A DNA stretch of 7,957 bases from Bacteroidaceae bacterium (GTDB lineage: Bacteria > Bacteroidota > Bacteroidia > Bacteroidales > CHK158-818): the NCBI GenBank assembly GCA_017467745.1, contig JAFUKV010000211.1:1-7957 (forward strand). The letters are read 5' to 3'. Below the pieces are notes generated by a model. That model saw only the letters and a list, made by a program, of their open reading frames with translations, did no database searches and was not told the origin of the DNA. A program made the translations under genes and the position numbers. Positions 1 to 6,207 of this stretch are shown piece after piece (positions within the stretch are counted from its first letter, which is position 1; each line of letters starts with the position of its first letter).

Positions 1-606
1 AAAATACAGTAATGAAATATCATCGTTGCTATTAGCATGTTCGGGGCGAACAAATACGGGAGCGGCGTCAATTCCCTTGTGAAAATCTTCCCAACCTTCC
101 GGCACGGAAGGGCCTACCGACACCCTACGCATCAACGACGGTGAAGCTGCTACCGAACGGTCTACATGCCCCGTAACAATATCTTCACCAACCGCAACAA
201 TCATTTTTATATCGGCAGCGTTGCACCGGTAAATAATATCTTTTTCTGTCAGCAAATGCGTCGCCGGAATACACACTGCACCTAATTTATGCAAAGCGAT
301 AATCGAAAACCAAAACTCGTAACGGCGTTTGAGAATCAACATTACCATATCTCCACGCCCTATACCTAATTGTTGAAAATACGATGCAGTTTTATCACTT
401 TCTCTTTTAATATCGGCAAATGTAAAATCTATATGTTCACCTTTATCATTAGTCCAACAAAGAGCTTTCTTTTCGGGAGCCTCAGCCGCCCATTTATCCA
501 CTACGTCATATCCGAAATTAAAATCGACCGGGACTTTTACTTTAAAATTAGCCATAAAATCAGCCTGCGAGCTGAATGTTGTTTGGTCTAAAAAGTTCTC
601 TAACAT
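1..606 (-). CDS. AMP-binding acyl-/acetyl-CoA synthetase-like protein (N-terminal 202 residues; continues beyond the left edge)
   Basis: The minus-strand frame is open from an ATG at 606 to the window edge, giving 202 residues that begin MLENFLDQTTF. It reads as the N-terminal part of an ANL-superfamily adenylating enzyme, which would activate a carboxylic acid with ATP and transfer it to CoA. Stretches such as FNFGYDVVDKWA (about residues 29-40), the W-T-N-D-K-G segment (about 51-56) and the I-P-A-T-H-L-L-T-E-K-D-I-I-Y-R block (about 115-130) resemble medium-chain acyl-CoA synthetases (ACSM-like) and acetyl-CoA synthetase relatives. The window ends at ...LLYF, just where the family's TSGTTG phosphate-binding loop would follow, so the catalytic motifs cannot be checked and the substrate is open. 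The gene starts 12 bp after the XRE-cupin stop and is probably cotranscribed with it. An AAAGAAAG stretch precedes the ATG, but it is not a strong ribosome-binding site. Confidence 0.85.
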   Translation of the reverse strand, partial: MLENFLDQTTFSSQADFMANFKVKVPVDFNFGYDVVDKWAAEAPEKKALCWTNDKGEHIDFTFADIKRESDKTASYFQQLGIGRGDMVMLILKRRYEFWFSIIALHKLGAVCIPATHLLTEKDIIYRCNAADIKMIVAVGEDIVTGHVDRSVAASPSLMRRVSVGPSVPEGWEDFHKGIDAAPVFVRPEHANSNDDISLLYF

Positions 607-618
607 ATTTATCTTTCT

Positions 619-1185
619 TTAATCTTGGGGAGCTATAATCATCGCTAAAAATTTAACCGTTTTGTTATCGAGCGCTTTCATGCCATGCGGTAACGAAGAA
701 TCGAAATAAATACTGTCTCCTGTTTCTAAAATCAAATCTTTTCCATTTATCGACAGCATCATACGCCCTTCTATTACCATATTGAACTCTTGTCCGGGAT
801 GCGTATTCAAATGTATTTCCGTATTCTCCGGCTTCGGATCAACCGTTACCAAAAACGGATCTGCCAAACGATTCATAAATCCGGCGGCTAACGACTGGTA
901 TTTATATGCTTTGACACGCTCTACGGCCGCGCCTTTATCTTTTCTTGTCAAAAAATAAGCATTCATGCGAGGTTCATCGCCAAACATCAATGTAGACAAT
1001 TCTATATTGTAATGTTTTCCAACCCGGTATAACAAACTGACAGGAATATCAACCATACCCGATTCCAATTCCACATATTCGGATTCCGGTATCCCGCAAA
1101 CTCGGGCTATCTCCTCCGTTGTTATATTCAATACATCGCGCAGCCCTATCAGTCGCTGGGCAATCTGTTTTATCTGCTCATTCAT
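619..1185 (-). CDS. XRE-family regulator with C-terminal cupin sensor domain
   Basis: This is a 188-residue protein with the usual two-part XRE-cupin layout. Residues about 6-68 form a lambda-repressor-like helix-turn-helix (LRDVLNITTEEIARVCGI, then the ESGMVDIPVSLLYRVGKHY segment). Residues about 105-186 form a small beta-barrel cupin: THPGQEFNMVIEG (128-140) matches cupin motif 1, with H129 and E133 as likely metal or ligand residues. GDSIYFDSSLPHGM (156-169) matches motif 2, with H167. Such proteins are normally cytoplasmic one-component regulators in which the cupin binds a small effector or metal and the HTH binds an operator. Placement directly upstream of an acyl-CoA synthetase suggests control of that operon and possibly of itself. 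The ATG at 1185 lies about 20 bp after a -7 promoter box, which supports this start. The effector cannot be read from the sequence. Confidence 0.9.
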   Translation of the reverse strand: MNEQIKQIAQRLIGLRDVLNITTEEIARVCGIPESEYVELESGMVDIPVSLLYRVGKHYNIELSTLMFGDEPRMNAYFLTRKDKGAAVERVKAYKYQSLAAGFMNRLADPFLVTVDPKPENTEIHLNTHPGQEFNMVIEGRMMLSINGKDLILETGDSIYFDSSLPHGMKALDNKTVKFLAMIIAPQD

Positions 1186-1205
1186 AATCGTACTATTTTA
1201 ATTTA

Positions 1206-1213
1206 CAAAGTTA
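1206..1213 (-). promoter_or_regulatory. -7 promoter box of the XRE-cupin/acyl-CoA synthetase operon
   Basis: On the minus strand this reads TAACTTTG, a perfect match to the Bacteroidota primary sigma factor -7 consensus TAnnTTTG. The regulator's ATG lies 20 bp downstream, which would give a short leader. The -33 element is poor: a TTTG occurs at 1232-1229, but only 15 bp from the -7 box instead of about 19-21. A weak -33 overlapped by a palindrome fits a regulated promoter. Confidence 0.6.
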
Positions 1214-1227
1214 CGTAAAAAAACGAC

Positions 1228-1244
1228 ACAAATAATATATTTGT
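1228..1244. promoter_or_regulatory. 17-bp palindrome, candidate operator for the XRE-cupin regulator
   Basis: The arms ACAAATA (1228-1234) and TATTTGT (1238-1244) are perfect reverse complements around a 3-bp centre (ATA). The site lies 15 bp upstream of the TAACTTTG box, over the -33 region of the regulator's own promoter. Size, symmetry and position fit the dimeric operator of an autoregulating XRE-family protein. AT-rich DNA makes chance palindromes more likely, so this is a candidate only. Confidence 0.4.
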
Positions 1245-1456
1245 CCGAGATACACATCTTTTTATCACTAAAAAGCGTATTTTTCTTTCAAATTCATATT
1301 ATTTTCTCAATAATAAAATAATTCAGTAGCTTATTTAAACCATTTTATTTTTACACTAATCGAACAACATACACATAATCAACAACTCGCAATCAATAAA
1401 CATTAAATTACCCACAAAAATAAAAAAGACTCCATATAACAGAGACAAAAAAATTG

Positions 1457-1464
1457 TATCTTCG
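1457..1464 (+). promoter_or_regulatory. Probable -7 promoter box for murF
   Basis: TATCTTCG differs from the Bacteroidota TAnnTTTG consensus at one position and is followed by CACC. It lies 20 bp upstream of the murF ATG, giving a short leader. No TTTG or TTG is visible at the expected -33 distance, so the call rests on the -7 box and its position. Confidence 0.5.
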
Positions 1465-1484
1465 CACCGTGTTTTTAAGGAATC

Positions 1485-2774
1485 ATGCGTGTGGATATAA
1501 AAGAATTGTACCAATTATTCCGGCAATACCCGGCCATTACAACCGATAGCCGTACATGTTTGCCCGGATCGATTTTTTTTGCTTTAAAAGGAGAAAATTT
1601 CGATGGAAACAGATTTGCTTCGCAGGCTCTCGAACAAGGTTGCGAATATGCCGTAATAGACAATCCTGATTTTAAGATAAACTATCGTTGTATCGTTGTA
1701 GACAATTGTTTACAGACATTGCAACAACTGGCCAACTATCACCGAAAAGTCTTACAAACGCCAATCATCGCCATTACCGGAACCAACGGAAAAACTACTA
1801 CCAAAGAATTAACGGCAACAGCTCTCTGTCGTAAATATCGGGTACTTTATACACAAGGAAATCTCAATAATCACATCGGAGTTCCGCTTACTCTGCTTCA
1901 ACTTACCGAACAACATGAAATAGCGGTAATTGAAATGGGTGCAAATCATCCGGGCGAAATACAAACACTAACCGCCATTGTTGAACCCGACTACGGGCTA
2001 ATTACCAATGTGGCGCGTGCGCATCTTGAAGGATTCGGTTCTTTCGAAGGCGTTATTCGCACAAAAAGCGAATTATACGACTTTCTAAGACAAAACAATA
2101 AGCACGTATTTGTCAACCGAGACAATCCTTACCTCTATCCCAAAACCGAAAATATACACCGTACCGAATATGGTACACAACAAGGCGTTTCCGTTTACGG
2201 AAAAATTTTAGGTTGCAATCCGTACCTTTCTTTTTATTTCGAGCATCTTGGCGAACGTTTTCAGGTAAATACCCATTTAATAGGAAACTACAATATGGAA
2301 AATGCGCTGGCAGCTATCTGCATAGCCTCTTTTTTCGATGTAGACAGCCCATCAATTGCAGATGCTATAAGCGAATACATACCTCAAAACAGACGTTCTC
2401 AATTACAACAAACAAAACGAAATACGTTAATTATAGATGCTTATAACGCCAATCCAACCAGTATGGCCGCAGCTATTTCCAATTTCGCCCAGATGGAAAT
2501 TCCCCATAAAGTATTAATATTGGGCGATATGAAAGAGTTAGGATTGGAAAGCGCAAATGAACACCGAAAAATAATAGAACTAATAAATACAAACCATTTC
2601 GACCGCATATATCTGGCAGGCAATGAATTTCTGGCGGCCGCAAACGGATTAACGGCATTTGCCAATACAGACGAACTTATCCATTTTCTAAAAAACGAAA
2701 ATATCAACGGATGTCATATCCTGATAAAAGGTTCAAACAGTATGCATCTGGAAAAATGTTTAGACTTACTTTAA
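1485..2774 (+). CDS. murF: UDP-N-acetylmuramoyl-tripeptide--D-alanyl-D-alanine ligase MurF
   Basis: MurF is the cytoplasmic Mur ligase that adds D-Ala-D-Ala to the UDP-MurNAc-tripeptide with ATP, the last soluble step in making the peptidoglycan pentapeptide. The 429-residue length is normal. The N-terminal substrate domain shows TTDSR (19-23) and GSIFFALKGENFDGN (28-42). The central ATPase domain has the P-loop ITGTNGKTTTKE (97-108, K103), EMGANHPGEI (150-159), NVARAHLEGFGS (175-186) and the RTKSEL segment (192-197). The hinge and C-terminal domain show GNYNMENALAA (267-277), NRRSQ (302-306), DAYNANPTSM (318-327), LGDMKELG (346-353) and a closing KGSNSMHLEK (415-424). The ATG at 1485 is preceded by AAGGA only 3 bp away. 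The gene stands apart from any mur/dcw cluster visible here and leads a probable three-gene transcript with two peptidase genes. Confidence 0.97.
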   Translation: MRVDIKELYQLFRQYPAITTDSRTCLPGSIFFALKGENFDGNRFASQALEQGCEYAVIDNPDFKINYRCIVVDNCLQTLQQLANYHRKVLQTPIIAITGTNGKTTTKELTATALCRKYRVLYTQGNLNNHIGVPLTLLQLTEQHEIAVIEMGANHPGEIQTLTAIVEPDYGLITNVARAHLEGFGSFEGVIRTKSELYDFLRQNNKHVFVNRDNPYLYPKTENIHRTEYGTQQGVSVYGKILGCNPYLSFYFEHLGERFQVNTHLIGNYNMENALAAICIASFFDVDSPSIADAISEYIPQNRRSQLQQTKRNTLIIDAYNANPTSMAAAISNFAQMEIPHKVLILGDMKELGLESANEHRKIIELINTNHFDRIYLAGNEFLAAANGLTAFANTDELIHFLKNENINGCHILIKGSNSMHLEKCLDLL

Positions 2775-2796
2775 TCGAATTTAATCTTTATATATT

Positions 2797-3972
2797 ATGT
2801 ATTCTGTACAATTATTACCAGAATTACAACTGCGTTGGGCAAAAATGCAGGAATCTATACAAGCAGCCGATGCCGACGCACTTTTAATCAGCACAAACGT
2901 TAACTTGTATTACGCCTCGGGACGTATATTTTTAGGATATATATATCTGCCGGCAAATGGCAAGCCATACTTCTTCGTTAAACGTCCTGTCGGATTAGAA
3001 GGCGAAAATGTCATATACATCCGTAAACCGGAACAAATTTCAGAATACCTGACGGAGCATAATATTCCGATGCCGCAAACGCTGTTTTTAGAAATCGATT
3101 CCGTTTCATATAATGAGTATATACGCTTAACAAATATATTGTCTCCTAAGAAAGTTTTAAACGGGACTGCCTTGATACGTAGCGCAAGAACTGTAAAAAC
3201 CGATTACGAGCTTAATTTGATCCGAAAATCGGGACAACAACACTCCGCTCTCTATCGACATGTACCGGCAGTTTACCAAGAGGGTATGACCGACCTCGAA
3301 TTTTCAATAGAAATAGAACGACAAGCCCGATTATTAGGTTCGTTAGGAATATTCAGAGTATTCGGCCCCACAATGGAAATATTCATGGGCAGCATAGTTT
3401 CCGGAGAAAATGCCGATACCCCTTCACCTTACGACTTCGGGTTAGGCGGCGAAGGCCTCGACCCGTCGCTCCCTGTGGGTTGCAACGGTTCTATCATAAA
3501 ACCGGGAATGACTGTATTGGTAGATATGGGCGGTAACTTTACCGGATATATGACCGACATGTCTCGGACATACTCATTAGGAAACATTAGTGAATTAGCC
3601 GTAAAAGCACACCAAACATCATTAGAAATTCAAGAAGCGGTAATCGCGGCCGCCCTTCCGGGAACGGCGGCCGCCGATTTATATAATATTGGCATGCGTA
3701 TCGCAACTAAGGAGGGATTGGAAAATTATTTTATGGGACATCGTCAACAAGCCGGATTTATCGGGCACGGAGTCGGTATAGAAATAAACGAAGCTCCGGT
3801 AATCGCCCCCCGCTCAAAAGATATATTATCCGCAGGTATGGTATTTGCATTAGAACCGAAATTCGTTATCCCCCATGTAGGCGCAGTCGGTATAGAAAAT
3901 ACTTTTATCGTAACAGAAACAGGATGCGAAAAGGTTACCCCCGGTACGGAAGAAATTATTTCTCTTACATAA
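2797..3972 (+). CDS. M24 family metallopeptidase, aminopeptidase P (Xaa-Pro)-like
   Basis: This 391-residue protein has the two-part build of aminopeptidase P and prolidase relatives. The N-terminal creatinase-like domain (about 10-130) includes DADALLISTNVNLYYASGR (25-43). The C-terminal pita-bread metallopeptidase domain (about 140-385) carries all five expected metal ligands: D243 in VDMGG, D254 in YMTDMSRT, H324 in GHGVG, E353 in ALEPKF and E367 in GIENTF. It should remove N-terminal residues before proline or split Xaa-Pro dipeptides using two divalent metal ions. No signal peptide is visible, so it is probably cytoplasmic. It starts 22 bp after murF in an AT-rich gap without an evident Shine-Dalgarno site, as is usual in this phylum. 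Exact substrate preference (aminopeptidase P, prolidase or another M24 peptidase) cannot be decided from motifs. Confidence 0.92.
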   Translation: MYSVQLLPELQLRWAKMQESIQAADADALLISTNVNLYYASGRIFLGYIYLPANGKPYFFVKRPVGLEGENVIYIRKPEQISEYLTEHNIPMPQTLFLEIDSVSYNEYIRLTNILSPKKVLNGTALIRSARTVKTDYELNLIRKSGQQHSALYRHVPAVYQEGMTDLEFSIEIERQARLLGSLGIFRVFGPTMEIFMGSIVSGENADTPSPYDFGLGGEGLDPSLPVGCNGSIIKPGMTVLVDMGGNFTGYMTDMSRTYSLGNISELAVKAHQTSLEIQEAVIAAALPGTAAADLYNIGMRIATKEGLENYFMGHRQQAGFIGHGVGIEINEAPVIAPRSKDILSAGMVFALEPKFVIPHVGAVGIENTFIVTETGCEKVTPGTEEIISLT

Positions 3973-4006
3973 AACTATTCAAACACATAAATCAAACAAA
4001 ATCATT

Positions 4007-4798
4007 ATGAAAAAATTATTGTTTTTTATTGCGTTGAGTACATTTATTTTCTCAGCCAATGCTCAAATCAAGATCGGAGGCAAATCCTTAAACACAAAAA
4101 AATTAGTAGGAGCCGCCAGCGATCTTGCCACAGCTATTACTCTTTCTGACGAAGATGTAGCCAATCTGTGTAAAGAATCCGTTGAATGGATGGACACGCA
4201 TAATAAAGTATCCGATGACGATTCTCCCTATACCCAGCGCTTAAACAAACTCACTGAAAACCTAAAAGAAGTAAACGGAATTAAACTGAATTTCAAAGTT
4301 TATGAAGTAATAGACATCAATGCTTTCGCTTGCGGAGACGGCAGCATTCGCGTATTCAGTTCTTTAATGGACATCATGGATGACGATGAATTGTTAGCTA
4401 TTATCGGACATGAAATAGGACACATTGCCGGTACTGATACAAAAGACGCAATTAAACGTGCATATTTAGCTTCGGCAGCAGCAAAAGCAGCCGGTTCTGC
4501 CGGAGGAGCGATGGAGAAACTTTCGGAAAGCCAACTCGGAGAAATAGCACAATCTTTTGTAAGCGCTAAATTTTCTCAGAAACAAGAATACGCTGCCGAT
4601 GAATACGGTTTTAAGGTTTGCATAGAAAACGGTCGCAGCCCATACGGTATGGCCAATGCGCTTAATAAACTAGTAGAACTTTCTAACGGAGAAAAAGCAT
4701 CAGTAATACAACAAATGTTTTCGTCTCACCCCGACAGCGAAAAACGCGCTGCGAAAATGAAAGAAAAAGCCGATAAATACACCGCTGAAAATAAGTAA
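4007..4798 (+). CDS. Secreted M48 family zinc metallopeptidase (LoiP/YggG-like)
   Basis: This 263-residue protein starts with a clear signal peptide (MKKLLFFIALSTFIFSANA, probable cut before Q20). No cysteine follows the hydrophobic core, so it is not an obvious lipoprotein. The M48 catalytic core shows IIGHEIGHIAG (132-142), with zinc ligands H135 and H139 and catalytic E136. The third ligand is probably E194 in EYAADEYG (194-201). FSSHPDSEKRAAKM (238-251) near the C-terminus is typical of single-domain periplasmic M48 peptidases. An alanine-rich helix (154-168) separates the two parts of the active site. Expected role: periplasmic protein quality control or peptide breakdown, by analogy with LoiP and BepA relatives. 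It lies 34 bp after the M24 gene without a visible promoter and is followed 17 bp later by a strong terminator, so it is the likely last gene of the murF transcript. Confidence 0.93.
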   Translation: MKKLLFFIALSTFIFSANAQIKIGGKSLNTKKLVGAASDLATAITLSDEDVANLCKESVEWMDTHNKVSDDDSPYTQRLNKLTENLKEVNGIKLNFKVYEVIDINAFACGDGSIRVFSSLMDIMDDDELLAIIGHEIGHIAGTDTKDAIKRAYLASAAAKAAGSAGGAMEKLSESQLGEIAQSFVSAKFSQKQEYAADEYGFKVCIENGRSPYGMANALNKLVELSNGEKASVIQQMFSSHPDSEKRAAKMKEKADKYTAENK

Positions 4799-4815
4799 TC
4801 TAAATTACAAATCAT

Positions 4816-4856
4816 AAATAAACGCCCTGTTCTGAATTAGAACAGGGCGTTTATTT
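4816..4856 (+). terminator. Bidirectional intrinsic terminator after the M48 peptidase gene
   Basis: A perfect 18-bp inverted repeat (arms 4816-4833 and 4839-4856; GC-rich core AACGCCCTGTTCT) closes a 5-base loop GAATT. It begins 17 bp after the M48 stop. The outer part of each arm is A-rich on the left and T-rich on the right, so a U-rich tail forms in both directions and it should also stop minus-strand transcripts. Confidence 0.9.
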
Positions 4857-4884
4857 TATATATTACATAATCACATGCTGTCTT

Positions 4885-4914
4885 AAAAAGAAAAAGGTTG
4901 TCATCTCGACAACC
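4885..4914 (-). terminator. Minus-strand intrinsic terminator (small RNA and nspC read-through)
   Basis: On the minus strand, GGTTGTC (4914-4908) and GACAACC (4902-4896) form a perfect 7-bp stem around a 5-base loop. It is followed directly by TTTTTCTTTTT (4895-4885). This is a classic intrinsic terminator facing the M48 gene. It would end the putative small RNA as well as transcripts from nspC, which has no terminator closer to its stop. Confidence 0.85.
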
Positions 4915-4956
4915 AATCTTCGTTAACCTTAAATCTAATACCATGAAAAACATAGT
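4885..4956 (-). ncRNA. Putative small RNA gene in the nspC 3' region
   Basis: A minus-strand promoter (4958-4989) points into about 70 bp that ends in an intrinsic terminator. The predicted transcript starts at about 4956-4953. Its 5' end can fold into a small hairpin, CTATG-TTTTT-CATGG (4955-4941; five pairs including one U-G). An unpaired AU-rich middle (about 4940-4915) contains AAGGTTAACG, and the terminator hairpin follows. No open frame of useful length lies inside. It sits 108 bp after the nspC stop on the same strand, so the RNA could come from its own promoter, from processing of nspC read-through, or both. I recall similar blocks in other Bacteroidales intergenic regions, but that is unverified memory. 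Function unknown. The alternative reading is a 5' leader, but no minus-strand gene follows before the bidirectional terminator. Confidence 0.5.
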
Positions 4957-4957
4957 G

Positions 4958-4989
4958 CAAATGTAATAAACATACATTATTTAAACAAT
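4958..4989 (-). promoter_or_regulatory. Bacteroidota-type promoter for the putative small RNA
   Basis: On the minus strand, TACATTTG (4965-4958) is a perfect match to the TAnnTTTG -7 consensus. ATTG (4989-4986) lies 20 bp upstream, fitting the TTTG/TTG -33 element at the preferred spacing. It is the best-formed promoter in the window, yet no protein gene follows it, which is the main reason to propose an RNA gene. Confidence 0.6.
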
Positions 4990-5063
4990 CGATACAAGAA
5001 ATCGGTTATTCTTTTAACTCATTTTAATCTTATATTTCCAACGTTATTTATTACAGAAAAATG

Positions 5064-6203
5064 TCAAGCCATCCGGTTTTTATAGTCTTCATAACCGAAC
5101 CGACGCCATATTTCCAACTTATCGTCTTTCGTCCATAACGCTATATCGGGGTGCGGAATGCCGTTAAACATATTGGTTTTGACTATCGTATAATGTATCA
5201 TATCTTCAAATACAACCTTATCGCCAATATTCAATTCGTGGTCAAAACTCCAATCACCCATAAAATCACCGCTCAAACAAGAATTACCGCCTATCCGATA
5301 AGTAGGGAGACCGTTTGTTGGATTTACCGCTCCTCTTATAGCAGGCTTGTATGGCATTTCCAAACAATCAGGCATGTGGCATGTAAACGACACATCCAAA
5401 ATAGCGGTTTTAATACCATGATTTTCTACAATATCAACAACAGAAGCTATCAAGAAACCGGTTTGCCAAGCAAATGCGCTGCCGGGTTCCATAATCAACT
5501 CCAAATGCGGATGCCTTACTTTAAACGATTGCAATACACGTATAAGGTGTTCAACATCATAATCCTTACGGGTCATCAAATGTCCCCCTCCCATATTCAA
5601 CCATTTAACCTGCTGCAAATACTTTCCGAATCGTTTTTCTACAATTTCAAGCGTTTTTTCCAGTTCGTACGATGTAGACTCACACAATGTGTGAAAGTGC
5701 AAACCTTCAATACCGACAGGCAAAGTTTCCGGCAGCAAATCGACGGTAACACCCAATCGGGAACCGGGAGCACACGGGTTATACAAATCCGTTTCAACAG
5801 CCGAATATTCAGGATTAATACGTATGCCGCACGACGCTTGTTTACCGGAACGGGCAACCTCCGGATAAAAACGCTCGAATTGCGAAAGCGAATTAAACGT
5901 TATATGGCTGCTGTATTTCAATATTTCGGGAAACTCTTTTTCTGTATAGGCCGGCGAATAAGTATGAGCCGGACTGCCCATCTCTTCAAATGCCAAACGG
6001 GCTTCGTGTATAGAACTGGCGGTTGAACAAGGTATGTATTCGCGAACGATAGGAAATGCTTTCCACAACGCAAACGCTTTAAAAGCAAGAATGATATTTA
6101 CTCCCGCTCTATCTTTTACCGATTTTATAAGAGCGAGATTACTACGGAGTAATTTCTCCTCCAATACGTAACAAGGCGTATTTATTTGATTAATATCTAA
6201 CAT
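5064..6203 (-). CDS. nspC: Carboxynorspermidine/carboxyspermidine decarboxylase NspC
   Basis: This PLP-dependent enzyme of the alanine racemase/ornithine decarboxylase fold-III family removes CO2 from carboxy(nor)spermidine, the last step of the dehydrogenase/decarboxylase route to spermidine or norspermidine. From the ATG at 6203 it has 379 residues, the usual family length. K42 in ILAFKAFA is the likely PLP lysine. Further motifs are GIRINPE (126-132), HFHTLCES (169-176), MGGGHLMT (204-211), EPGSAF (239-244), CHMPDCLEMPYKP (275-287) and GGNSCLSGDFMGDW (305-318, with C309 the probable catalytic cysteine). An ATG at 6233 would add ten residues and overlap the helicase gene by 26 bp. I prefer 6203 because the protein then begins MLDINQINTPCYV, at the conserved start of the family, leaving a 4-bp gap after the helicase stop. 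The partner carboxyspermidine dehydrogenase is not in the window. Confidence 0.93.
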   Translation of the reverse strand: MLDINQINTPCYVLEEKLLRSNLALIKSVKDRAGVNIILAFKAFALWKAFPIVREYIPCSTASSIHEARLAFEEMGSPAHTYSPAYTEKEFPEILKYSSHITFNSLSQFERFYPEVARSGKQASCGIRINPEYSAVETDLYNPCAPGSRLGVTVDLLPETLPVGIEGLHFHTLCESTSYELEKTLEIVEKRFGKYLQQVKWLNMGGGHLMTRKDYDVEHLIRVLQSFKVRHPHLELIMEPGSAFAWQTGFLIASVVDIVENHGIKTAILDVSFTCHMPDCLEMPYKPAIRGAVNPTNGLPTYRIGGNSCLSGDFMGDWSFDHELNIGDKVVFEDMIHYTIVKTNMFNGIPHPDIALWTKDDKLEIWRRFGYEDYKNRMA

Positions 6204-6207
6204 AAAC

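Larger units (their letters stand above)
1186..1484. other. Divergent AT-rich intergenic region between XRE-cupin gene and murF
   Basis: These 299 bp hold no convincing coding frame and are markedly AT-rich. The left end carries the regulator's -7 box and a palindrome, and the right end carries the murF -7 box; both are listed separately. Between about 1250 and 1440 I see only A/T-rich runs and a weak 8-bp inverted repeat, with nothing I can assign. The length is more than two simple promoters need. Confidence 0.7.

Noticed and set aside
370..591. 73-codon plus-strand open frame opposite the acyl-CoA synthetase gene
   Set aside because: It overlaps the conserved N-terminal coding region of the minus-strand gene and shows no protein-like features of its own.
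1298..1322. ATTATTTT/AAAATAAT inverted repeat in the intergenic region
   Set aside because: Only 8 A/T pairs with a 9-bp spacer in very AT-rich DNA; no GC core, no T tract, and expected by chance.
4943..4966. Plus-strand mini-ORF MKNIVQM after the M48 gene
   Set aside because: Only seven codons, downstream of a strong terminator, and antisense to the putative small RNA's 5' hairpin and -7 box; most likely chance.
4990..5003. CGAT...ATCG weak inverted repeat downstream of nspC
   Set aside because: Four-bp arms around about 6 bases are too weak to count as a terminator or operator; the real terminator lies at 4885-4914.
5151..6026. 291-codon plus-strand open frame opposite nspC
   Set aside because: It lies wholly antisense to a gene with a full set of family motifs, and its translation is rich in Arg, Phe, Tyr and Thr with no recognisable domain, as expected of a shadow frame.
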